A stretch of 33,525 bases of DNA, from the NCBI GenBank assembly GCA_903916735.1, contig CAIWXX010000156.1, forward strand, positions 1-33,525, read 5' to 3'. Made by a program: the position numbers and the translations under genes. Below are positions 7,865 to 15,583 of this stretch, piece by piece. Origin of the DNA: an uncultured Acidobacteriota bacterium. GTDB lineage: Bacteria > Acidobacteriota > CAIWXX01. Positions within the stretch are counted from its first letter, which is position 1; each line of letters opens with the position of its first letter. The notes beneath the pieces are model-generated. The model was not told where the DNA came from and did not search any database. It was given only the letters and a program-made list of their open reading frames with translations.

Positions 7865-8179
7865 TTATTCGACCGCTGATTTTTCCTCGGAAACCGGAGG
7901 CTGATCCCGTTTGGCCGATGCGATCCATCGCTTCATGATTCTGTATCGCCGTTGCCCGATGAGAATGATGAGTGATGCCCCCACAATAAAAGCCCACCCG
8001 ATAACGATGAAGACGCCAGTATTGAACAATTTAATCAACGCGACGCCGCTAATAAAGAGAGTCAAACCAGTGCGAATATAGGACAACAATGTTCTCTCGT
8101 TCGCGAGGACGGTGCGTTCAATTGCCAGGTGATCCCGACGGATGAGACTCTGTACATCGAAATTCTCGGCTGCCGGCAT
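7865..8179 (-). CDS. DUF202 family small membrane protein
   Basis: The 104-residue protein carries the DUF202 signature: Ala-Asn-Glu-Arg-Thr-Leu-Leu-Ser-Tyr-Ile-Arg-Thr at residues 26-37, followed by two transmembrane helices (about 38-52 and 56-74) and a basic, then acidic, cytoplasmic tail. Proteins of this family (for example YidH-like) are inner-membrane proteins of unknown function. A GAGGAG ribosome site lies about 8 bases before the ATG. It reads toward the OsmC gene and may once have been closer to it, because copy A of the repeat now separates them. Confidence 0.8.
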   Translation of the reverse strand: MPAAENFDVQSLIRRDHLAIERTVLANERTLLSYIRTGLTLFISGVALIKLFNTGVFIVIGWAFIVGASLIILIGQRRYRIMKRWIASAKRDQPPVSEEKSAVE

Positions 8180-8539
8180 AATGCTTCTCCTCTTCGTGGT
8201 TTATCAGTATAAATGAAACATCTCCTGAAAAGGATCCCCGAATTGGCATGTGTCAAGCCCACGTCCAAGTCGATCATCATGCGTGGATTTTGCGAAGTAA
8301 AAAATTCCAGTAACATTTTAATAGAGGGTTTCCTTTTAGGTCTGGAATCTGCCGACATGGATTATCGGCCGGCCATTGGGGATCTCTTCCATGGAGGCGC
8401 CATCTGATATTTTGAAGATTTGGCCGGAGCGAGGATCTATGCAGCGGCAATCACCATCGCAATTCAATCCGCTTCTCGATCAGCTGCGCACAGAACATTG
8501 CTGCGAGTCTGCCAATGGCCAGTCAGCAATCAACGCAGG
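8180..8539. other. Low-information intergenic stretch
   Basis: I see no supportable gene here. A 42-codon frame starting at 8439 behind GGAGCGAGG has plausible composition but ends at 8567 and overlaps the next hypothetical gene. It may be a frameshifted 5' part of that gene. Confidence 0.35.
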
Positions 8540-8827
8540 GTGCGAGTCCGAACATCCATCTTTCTGACCGCAGAACAGTTGCAGATCGCCGCCAAGATCG
8601 ATGCCAAGATGCAAGGACTCATTCGGGATGGCCTCGACGACATGAGCATTCTCGGCGAGATGGCCGATTTCATGCCGGACTTCAAGAGGCTTATAGACAC
8701 ATCGAAGTATGGCGAGCTCGATGTCCTTTGTTGTCGTTTTGCCGGGCTTTACCATTATGCGAAGATCCTCGAAACGCGGGCAAAGGGGCTTCACTCCGGC
8801 GAAATCAAAGTCCCGAACTTGAGATGA
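8540..8827 (+). CDS. Small hypothetical helical protein
   Basis: The 95-residue frame is counted from a GTG at 8540. From Leu-Thr-Ala-Glu-Gln-Leu onward it has a convincing protein-like composition: charged amphipathic helices, Asp-Asp-Met-Ser-Ile-Leu, and two adjacent cysteines in Val-Leu-Cys-Cys-Arg. The same frame is open to 8420, but the upstream residues are low-complexity and unlikely to be translated. The true start may be an ATG in another frame (8439 or 8515) if there is a frameshift. I do not recognise the family. No neighbour suggests a function: DUF202 is upstream on the other strand and a transposase remnant is downstream. Confidence 0.4.
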   Translation: MRVRTSIFLTAEQLQIAAKIDAKMQGLIRDGLDDMSILGEMADFMPDFKRLIDTSKYGELDVLCCRFAGLYHYAKILETRAKGLHSGEIKVPNLR

Positions 8828-9075
8828 TTACCGCGCTGATCGCAGGCAGGAATCAACCCGCGGCAATATTTTTAAATAATGTGAGCAGAAACAGAAGTCG
8901 GTTTTAAGGCCTATTCCCCGTGAATTTTGACAAACAAGCTTCACAGCGCTATCTTCCGGTCATGCAATGGGGCCAACTGATCGAGCGCGACATCTCCGAC
9001 ACCGACGGAAAAATCACGCCGAGCTTTCTTGAGACGCCCATCAGGAAAGAGGCCCTCAAGTTCACCTTCACGGGC

Positions 9076-9595
9076 TTAGATCACGGAGGTGATTTTCATC
9101 GTGCCACCGCAATTGCAGAGCAAGGGGTCCGATTCGTATACATGCTTAAGAAGGCGAGCCCACGTCTTCCTTCTACTTATAATCCATTCCTCTTCGGGCT
9201 CGGTTGGGGCCTTTCCTGGTAAGGCATCGGCGTGCGAAGTGGATCCACTCTTGGCTTCCTTGCCTCGATGAGCATTGGCGTAGGCTCCAAAATAGTGAGT
9301 GAGCTGCATCCCCTTATCCGGCACGTGCGAGGTGAGACGGGCAATCCAATCGAGATAGTCAAAAGACCGTGAAAAAGGTTCGAAGAGGCCGCCGATGTCG
9401 AGGTCAGGTTGGGTGCCTTTCGCGAAGTATTTCAACTGAGCTCCGTAGCCCATGACGAGCCGGCCCGAGGCTGCCGGCGCACGGATCGTCTACATGCCGA
9501 TCTCGACAATCTCCTTCGCCTCCATCACGGGAGGGCCGATCCACGCATCGAAGCCCGTGTGCTTCCACGAATATCCCTTCTTACTGTTGAATCAA
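9076..9595 (-). pseudogene. Decayed IS91-type (Y2) transposase, C-terminal part
   Basis: The frame 9453-9076 encodes the typical C-terminus of IS91-family rolling-circle transposases: Phe-Asp-Tyr-Leu-Asp-Trp-Ile-Ala-Arg, then His-Val-Pro-Asp-Lys-Gly, Tyr-Ala-Asn-Ala-His-Arg-Gly, and Trp-Ala-Arg-Leu-Leu-Lys with a residual zinc-knuckle Leu-Leu-Cys-Asn-Cys-Gly-Gly. Upstream in the same frame, to about 9595, are Trp-Lys-His-Thr-Gly-Phe and Thr-Ile-Arg-Ala-Pro, interrupted by an in-frame TAG at about 9490. The zinc-knuckle CxxC is reduced to Cys-x-Cys. The N-terminal catalytic part is missing, so the element is dead. No clear IS91 termini were found. Confidence 0.75.
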
Positions 9596-9890
9596 GTTAC
9601 TAAGGATAAAGTTACTTGGGGTGATATTGACATAACGGTCCATCCTCGACGAGTTTTTTTCTGTTCAAGCCATCTGCGGCGCCGACGGGTACTAATTCAT
9701 GGCCGTCCTCAGGCATTCCTGCGGAAATCGAGGCATCCTTCTCTGTGAACTGCCACTCTGATCTTCCAAACTCAACACCCACGCCGAACGTGCACAACGA
9801 AACCGTCCCGAGGAGTTGTCACCGACGTAGTGAACCAGTACAATCGATCGGTTCATCAAGAACCAGAAATGAATTTCCAAAAAGCAATCT
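9596..9890. other. Intergenic region upstream of the MFS transporter
   Basis: No convincing gene is seen. A TTGACA at 9627-9632 has no acceptable -10 at the right distance. The short frames here have unnatural composition and are likely shadows or debris around the transposase remnant. Confidence 0.4.
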
Positions 9891-11126
9891 ATGGCTGGAT
9901 TCCGGCGATGGTTGATCATGACCTGCCTATGCCTCTCGGGAGGCATCATCTTCATGCTGCCCTTCTTGCGGGAGATTTATTATATCCCCCTGCAGAAAGC
10001 CCTCGGCTTGTCGAACACACGGCTCGGAGTTCTGATGAGCGTCTTCGGAGCTGTTGCGCTGTTGACCTATTTTCCGGGAGGCTGGCTGGCTGACCGCGTC
10101 TCCTCCAGAAAATTAATCACATTCTCCATGCTGGCAACGGGGTTGGCCGGCTTCTATTTTGCCACGTTTCCCTCCTACGCGATCTCCGTCGCCATCCACG
10201 CCTTCTGGGGAGTCACCTGCTCGTTGACGTTCTGGGGGGCCATGATCAAGGCGACTCGTGATTGGGCACCCGGCTCGGAACAGGGTCGAGCTTTCGGCAT
10301 CCTGGAAAGCGGAAGAGGCATCGCGGAACTCGCCAGCTCCACCGCCTTGCTGGCTGTCTTTGCCAGACTGGGCAGCGCCAGGATCGGGCTCGCGCGGGTG
10401 ATCATCCTTTATTCGATCATGGACGTCCTTCTCGGCCTGATCGCCTGGTTCACCATTGTCGATACGGCAAAAGAAGCGCAGTCGGCGGAGGGCAGATTCA
10501 GATTCGGGCAGATCTTTGTCGTCTTAAAAATGCCTGTGGTCTGGCTGATGTCGGTCGTCATCCTGGCCGCCTATAGCGCCTACTGGGGATCCTACTACTT
10601 CACCCCGTACGCCACGGACGTGTTTCTCATGAGTGTCGTGTTCGGAGGCGCGATTGGAGTGGGCAAGATGTGGGTAAAGCCTTTGGGCGCTCTGGGCGCC
10701 GGTTTTCTGGCGGATAAGGTCGGAGTGTCGAGGACCGTGGCCTGGTCCTTTGGGATCCTGATTCCGAGTTTTGGTGTTTTTGTGGTCACACCTGGAAATC
10801 CGAAATTGGTCATGATTCTGATTGTCAATACTGCCATCGCCTCTCTGGCAATATTCGCTCTGAGAGGCATCTATTTTGCACTGCTTGAAGAAGGCAGAAT
10901 ACCCCTTGCGATCACCGGCACAGCGGTCGGCTTCATGTCAGCGGTCGGTTTCACTCCCGACGTTTTCATGCCGGTGCTGGGAGGCGTTCTGTTGGACCGC
11001 TATCCACACGGCCTGGGATACAAGTTCTATTTCGCAATCATTGTGGGGCTCTGCCTCGTGGGTCTCCTGTCAAGCCTTGTGATTTACAAGGAATGTCGGC
11101 GACAACTGGGCGGCCCATCCATCTGA
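9891..11126 (+). CDS. MFS transporter (NarK/sugar-phosphate-permease-like)
   Basis: The 411-residue protein is a 12-helix major facilitator. The loop 2-3 signature Gly-Trp-Leu-Ala-Asp-Arg-Val-Ser-Ser-Arg-Lys lies near residues 64-74, and its C-terminal-half counterpart Gly-Phe-Leu-Ala-Asp-Lys-Val-Gly lies near 271-278. Hydrophobic helices fill the rest, with a charged central loop around residues 185-200. It is an inner-membrane secondary transporter. The start is uncertain because no strong ribosome site precedes the ATG. Only 30 bases separate it from the methyltransferase gene downstream, so the pair is probably one operon and the substrate may be a methylated amine or betaine. That substrate is an inference from context; the sequence alone only says MFS. 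Confidence 0.88.
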   Translation: MAGFRRWLIMTCLCLSGGIIFMLPFLREIYYIPLQKALGLSNTRLGVLMSVFGAVALLTYFPGGWLADRVSSRKLITFSMLATGLAGFYFATFPSYAISVAIHAFWGVTCSLTFWGAMIKATRDWAPGSEQGRAFGILESGRGIAELASSTALLAVFARLGSARIGLARVIILYSIMDVLLGLIAWFTIVDTAKEAQSAEGRFRFGQIFVVLKMPVVWLMSVVILAAYSAYWGSYYFTPYATDVFLMSVVFGGAIGVGKMWVKPLGALGAGFLADKVGVSRTVAWSFGILIPSFGVFVVTPGNPKLVMILIVNTAIASLAIFALRGIYFALLEEGRIPLAITGTAVGFMSAVGFTPDVFMPVLGGVLLDRYPHGLGYKFYFAIIVGLCLVGLLSSLVIYKECRRQLGGPSI

Positions 11127-11156
11127 AATGCCGGTTCAAGGATAAGGAGGCTAAGG

Positions 11157-12593
11157 ATGTTGGATTCCGAGAACAGATCAAAGCACACGGGAGGTTTCCC
11201 CAAACTGTCAGAGGAACAGAGCCGCAGGATGCACGAGGCGAGCCTGGAAATATTGGAACGTATCGGCATCCGACTGTATCTTGATGAGGCCGTCGAACTG
11301 CTCAAGAAAGCCGGGGCCAGGGTGACTGACGGCAATCTCGTCCACGTTCCTTCGAATCTCGTGGAGAAGGCACTCAAGACCGTCCCCAAAGAAGTCACCC
11401 TCTATGATCGTCACGGGAAGCCCGTCATGCCCATGGCGGGATACCGTTGTTTCTACGGGCCGGGCTCCGATTGCCTGAATATCATCGACCATCGGACGGG
11501 TCAGCGCCGCAAACCTGTTGTCAAGGACATCGAGCAAGGAGCGACTCTTTGCGATTTTCTTCCCAATATCGACTACGTCATGTCGATGGTTTTGCCTTCG
11601 GATGTCGACGGAACTATTGCTGACCGCTACCAGATGGAAGCAATGCTGTCGTCCACAACAAAACCTGTGGTCTATGTCACCTACAATGCGGAAGGCTGCC
11701 GAGACGCTGTCCAAATGGCCGAGGCTGTCATGGGTGGGGCTGATGCTCTGCAGAAAACTCCGCTCATCGCCTGCTATATCAATGCCATCTCAGGGCTTCG
11801 CCATAACGAGGAGGCACTGGAGAAGCTCCTCTTCCTCGCCTCCAAGAATCTCCCGTCGCTATACATCCCGTCATCCACGGCAGGCGCCACGAGCCCCGTG
11901 ACGCCGGCCGGCTCCGTTGCGCTGGATTTTGCCGGGGTCCTGGCGGGCATCGTGATCTCTCAGTTGAAACGCGAAGGAGCTCCCGTCCTCATCCCAGGGA
12001 TGCCATCGGGCGGAACCCTTGACATGCGCACATTGGTGCTCTCCTACGCTGAGCCCGAGCGCACGCTGATGACCGCTCTGGCCCATTACTATGGCATCCC
12101 AATGTTCGCTCTCGGGGGAGCTTCAGAATCCAAATCCGTCGATCAGCAAGCCGCCGCTGAGGCCGCACTCAGCCTGACTGTCGAAACACTGGCCGGAGGC
12201 AATATCATTCACGACCTTGGCTACCTGGAGTCCGGTCTCACATTCTCTTTCGTCCAGCTCGTCTTGTGCGATGAGATGGTGAGCTGGCTCAAAACATACA
12301 CATCGGGATTCGATGTGAGCGACGAAGCCCTGGCCCTGGACGTGATCGACGAGGTCGGCCCCGATGGAGATTTCCTGAAAACCAAACACACGTTGCGGAA
12401 TTATCGGAAACGCTGGTATCCGACCTATTTCGAGCGGGGGACTCATGAGACATGGCTGAGCAAAGGCGGGCAAAACTTCACAGCGCGGGCAACGGAAGCC
12501 ATCGACCGAATCCTCGCCGAACAGCACCCGGAGCCTTTGCCCGCAGCAGTCTCCGAAAAGCTCCGCGAAATTGTACTGAGAGCCAAGACCTGA
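11157..12593 (+). CDS. MttB-superfamily methyltransferase without pyrrolysine
   Basis: The 478-residue protein belongs to the trimethylamine methyltransferase (MttB) family. It has the typical N-terminal helix Arg-Met-His-Glu-Ala-Ser-Leu-Glu-Ile-Leu, then Ile-Gly-Ile-Arg, a Gly-Pro-Gly-Ser-Asp stretch near residue 102, and Gly-Gly-Ala-Ser-Glu-Ser-Lys near residue 322 in the barrel. There is no in-frame TAG, so it is not a pyrrolysine enzyme. Characterised non-Pyl members such as glycine betaine methyltransferase MtgB demethylate quaternary amines and pass the methyl group to a corrinoid protein. The cognate corrinoid protein and its activator are not in the window. AAGGAGG lies 6 bases before the ATG. 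The gene follows an MFS transporter that may import the substrate. Confidence 0.88.
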   Translation: MLDSENRSKHTGGFPKLSEEQSRRMHEASLEILERIGIRLYLDEAVELLKKAGARVTDGNLVHVPSNLVEKALKTVPKEVTLYDRHGKPVMPMAGYRCFYGPGSDCLNIIDHRTGQRRKPVVKDIEQGATLCDFLPNIDYVMSMVLPSDVDGTIADRYQMEAMLSSTTKPVVYVTYNAEGCRDAVQMAEAVMGGADALQKTPLIACYINAISGLRHNEEALEKLLFLASKNLPSLYIPSSTAGATSPVTPAGSVALDFAGVLAGIVISQLKREGAPVLIPGMPSGGTLDMRTLVLSYAEPERTLMTALAHYYGIPMFALGGASESKSVDQQAAAEAALSLTVETLAGGNIIHDLGYLESGLTFSFVQLVLCDEMVSWLKTYTSGFDVSDEALALDVIDEVGPDGDFLKTKHTLRNYRKRWYPTYFERGTHETWLSKGGQNFTARATEAIDRILAEQHPEPLPAAVSEKLREIVLRAKT

Positions 12594-12733
12594 TGGATAG
12601 GACACTTCCTGCTCGTATATACGCGAGATAGAAAGAATATCACCACGAACTATCGTCCATCGGCCCTCTCAAGAGGCTTCGCGGCGCCAGAGTCATGCAT
12701 AGACGCGGCGGACGAGAGCATGAGCAATAGCTA

Positions 12734-13012
12734 TCACAATGCGTTCATGATGCCAGCCGGCTCGGGCTTCCGGAGACCTTTGAAGAGAATGCTATTTGCC
12801 GCGATAAGAATATACGTGATGTTAAAGACATATAAGAAAAGGATAGGAGTTTTAGTTGTGTAAGAGATGATTGAATTCGCAAAAGCCGTCAGCCAGACCA
12901 GATAATAGCCAAGAACCAGGCCCCGCAGCCAGAACAGCGTGATTGCGTGGACAGAAGAAAAGATGTTCTTGAGCTCTGCCCGATATGTTCTCAAGAGCTG
13001 CAAGGAGGCCAA
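12734..13012 (-). CDS. Possible small membrane protein or fragment
   Basis: The 92-residue frame has two likely transmembrane helices (about residues 24-44 and 56-76) and a short polar tail ending Ile-Met-Asn-Ala-Leu. The composition looks natural, and there is a plausible positive-inside arrangement. No family is recognised. Its 5' end overlaps the 5' junction of the truncated permease on the plus strand by about 65 bases, so it may be the end of a rearranged gene rather than a complete one. No clear ribosome site precedes the first ATG. Confidence 0.3.
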   Translation of the reverse strand: MASLQLLRTYRAELKNIFSSVHAITLFWLRGLVLGYYLVWLTAFANSIISYTTKTPILFLYVFNITYILIAANSILFKGLRKPEPAGIMNAL

Positions 13013-13564
13013 GACTATCAGTCTATCGGGCTGCGTCTGACGGATTCAGGGTCGCTACGGGAGCTGACAAGCGCGCTCGAATCCAATCCACGGTGGCAAG
13101 TCGAGGTGAAGCAGGAGCGGCGATACTATGAGGATCAGGCCGGTTCAGTGGCGGCCTCCCTCATGGGCCTCACGCTTTTCGTTTCTATCATCATGAGTGT
13201 GGGGGCTGTCTTCGCTGCGATGAATACGATGTATGCCATCGTCTCAGCTCTCACACGCGAAATTGGGACGTTGCAAGCCATGGGCTTTCCCAGAAGTGCG
13301 GCCCTCATCTCGTTCGTCACGGAGTCAATCCTGCTCTCCGGCGTCGGCGGGCTCTTGGGATGTCTGCTCGCCTTGCCAATCAACACCATCACAAGCGCCA
13401 CGAATAGCGTGAATTTCGCGGAACTGGCCTTCGCCTTTCATACAACACCACTCGCATTGAGCATTGGTCTCATGTTCGCGATGATCATGGGCGTCTTCGG
13501 AGGTTTTTTGCCGGCGGTGCACGCAGCGCGCCTCCCGATCACATCCGCGCTCAGGGAGATATAA
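13003..13564 (+). pseudogene. 5'-truncated ABC transporter permease (FtsX/MacB C-terminal half)
   Basis: From about 13003 the frame encodes the C-terminal half of an FtsX-type permease. It begins at Asp-Tyr-Gln-Ser-Ile-Gly-Leu-Arg-Leu, continues through Glu-Val-Lys-Gln-Glu-Arg-Arg-Tyr-Tyr and a transmembrane helix with Gly-Ala-Val-Phe-Ala-Ala-Met-Asn-Thr-Met-Tyr, then Thr-Arg-Glu-Ile-Gly-Thr-Leu, and ends with Leu-Pro-Ala-Val-His-Ala-Ala-Arg-Leu-Pro-Ile. A full family member is about 390 residues; about 187 remain, with three of four helices. The open frame extends back to 12947, but those 20 or so residues do not belong to the family. No ATPase partner is present. It is most simply a remnant left by a deletion or rearrangement. 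Confidence 0.75.
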
Positions 13565-13836
13565 AGAGACAGGGTTCGTAGGATACAATTACATGAGATC
13601 ACGATCATCACAAGGTTCTGCATTTTTTATGTGCCATTCAAGATATCAACTGCAGGGCCCGACGACTTTCAATCCTGTTGCGAGAACGAGAAGAGATCTG
13701 CTTGATAAGATGATAGTGGGGTATTCAATTTCAGCAGAATTAGCAACGGAATTTCCTGATAACGATGTCCGCCGACGTTTCCTTGAATCGAGGCGCACCA
13801 TGCTTCAAACGATGGAGAACTGCACAACCGCTCCGG

Positions 13837-15393
13837 CTACGGCTCGACAGATATCGTGAGCGTTTCAGTCCGAATCACAGCGCCCGCTTCGAGATATTCA
13901 AATGTGAGAATGGCGGTGCCATATTTCGGGATTGTGCCGCCGCGCAGCGAGATCGTTTTTATGGTTCTCGCCATCACAGCCAGTGGTGTGATCGTGATAT
14001 TCCCGCCCCCGGTGATTGTGATTCGGCTATCCGAGCTGGAGACCCGCACGGCCAGGGCGTGTGTCTTCTGCCCAACGCCGAGATTGGCGAAGATGACACG
14101 AAGCGTTCCATCCTCCTTGGGGCTCAGCGATCCGTTGCCTGACGAATCGGTTAAGGTATTCGACTCGATGGTCGCATAGGCACCTGCGGCCCATGCGGTC
14201 GCCAGGTTCATTGGGAGGACCAGTTGAGCGAGCGGCTCAATGTGCGAATGCGGTGGCCAGAAACCATCGATATGGGTTCCAATCTCCGGCGACATCGCAT
14301 AGGTGTGACGAGCGCCGTACATCCAATCATCCGAATCACCGTTCGATGGGTATCCGATGGTCAACATGGAATTGCCGGCGACAAAGTAATTCGTCGCGGT
14401 CAGTTTCGTCGTCAGGCGGGTCCAGTGCGAGCGCTCCGGGACGGCATCGATGTATCCCCATGGGTTGATGAGGTCGTTGCCGTAGGCATGATAGTTCATG
14501 GCCACAGTGAGCTTCTGCTTCCGGCAGAATGCCTGCACGGTCGCAGTCTCCGGCTCGGAAGCCGGTCCCATCCCGCGATAGGTTTCGTCGGAAGGAATGG
14601 GTGATGAGCCTTCATCGTCATAGCCCCACCGAAAGGAAAAATTCCGATTCAAGTCGACCCCGCTGCTTGAGTTGGTGTTTTCGCGGCGATTCTTCCTCCA
14701 CATCCCGCCGCCGGCTGGTCTCTGGGTCTCGTTGTACACATATCCATCGGGATTCACGACAGGAATGAACCACAGTTCACGGTTGTTAACGAGCCAGGTA
14801 ACTTCGGGATCTTCCCCGTAACGATCCATTATGTATCGTACGAAGTACATCAATGCCATCATTCCTTCCGGCTCCCGTGAGTGGGTCAGTGCTGTATACA
14901 GGATCTTCGGTTCATTTTCCGCTTTGGAAGGGTTATCGCTGATCTTCAAGGCCCAGATGCTTCGCCCCTCGATCGATGTTCCGATGCTCATGCGTTCGCT
15001 CATGATCGACGGCCTCTTTTTGCGATACTCATCGATCCTCGATGCAACTTCGGCGTACGTGAAGTACCCGTTCATCGATCCCGTCGCGAACCCGCCGCCA
15101 AGAGGCACCTCTTCCGCTGAAAGCCGGGCCTGATTGGACGCCTCGACATCTCTATCTTCAATGGTAAGTTCAATGCCTGCCCTTCCCCACCGCTCAACCT
15201 GGTCGGCCTCGGCGAAGAACACATATCGACCTCCCAGACAGAGGAGGCCTTCGAGGTCGGCACCGTGTTGCGCGAGTGCCCAAAGAGCCGTTTGGCTGGC
15301 CGGCACACTCACGCGTTGCCAGAGTTCCCCGGCCACCGCTGCGCTGCTGAACAAGGTCGTGACACACCAGACTGCAAGAAAAGCACTTCTCAC
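13837..15393 (-). CDS. Secreted M14 zinc carboxypeptidase
   Basis: The 518-residue precursor has a signal peptide (cleavage near Ala-Val-Ala-Gly, residues 19-22), an N-terminal prodomain-like stretch to about residue 105, and an M14 catalytic domain. Zinc ligands are His171 and Glu174 in His-Ser-Arg-Glu-Pro-Glu and His302 in Asn-Tyr-His-Ala-Tyr. Asn249-Arg250 bind the substrate carboxylate, and Glu370 in Met-Ser-Pro-Glu-Ile-Gly is the catalytic base. After about residue 400 comes a beta-rich Ig-like tail that may anchor the enzyme or mediate secretion. It cleaves C-terminal residues from peptides in the periplasm or outside. It is the last of three exported hydrolases on this strand, with 190 bases separating it from the amidohydrolase. 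Confidence 0.92.
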   Translation of the reverse strand: MRSAFLAVWCVTTLFSSAAVAGELWQRVSVPASQTALWALAQHGADLEGLLCLGGRYVFFAEADQVERWGRAGIELTIEDRDVEASNQARLSAEEVPLGGGFATGSMNGYFTYAEVASRIDEYRKKRPSIMSERMSIGTSIEGRSIWALKISDNPSKAENEPKILYTALTHSREPEGMMALMYFVRYIMDRYGEDPEVTWLVNNRELWFIPVVNPDGYVYNETQRPAGGGMWRKNRRENTNSSSGVDLNRNFSFRWGYDDEGSSPIPSDETYRGMGPASEPETATVQAFCRKQKLTVAMNYHAYGNDLINPWGYIDAVPERSHWTRLTTKLTATNYFVAGNSMLTIGYPSNGDSDDWMYGARHTYAMSPEIGTHIDGFWPPHSHIEPLAQLVLPMNLATAWAAGAYATIESNTLTDSSGNGSLSPKEDGTLRVIFANLGVGQKTHALAVRVSSSDSRITITGGGNITITPLAVMARTIKTISLRGGTIPKYGTAILTFEYLEAGAVIRTETLTISVEP

Positions 15394-15583
15394 GTTTCCT
15401 CCCTCTCCTCGATGCCCACTATCGTTGCCATGATATCAGTCGGCACTCCTGTTTTCAGGTTTCGCTGGATTTAAATTGCCGGTGCCGAAGCATGTGAATT
15501 CACCTTTCCTGCTAATCTCGCCCAGGCACACTAATTCCTGCCGCTCGCTTTTCCTTCCGCTCCAGCTACTACTGTCTATCGCC

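Noticed and set aside
8920-9222. A 100-codon plus-strand frame before the transposase remnant.
   Set aside because: Its second half is antisense to the IS91 transposase. The first half reads plausibly but has no ribosome site and no recognised family.
11157-12593. A pyrrolysine-containing trimethylamine methyltransferase.
   Set aside because: The frame contains no internal TAG, and no pyl genes are in the window.
13593-13859. An 88-codon plus-strand frame after the truncated permease.
   Set aside because: It has no ribosome site, unnatural composition, and overlaps the end of the M14 gene.
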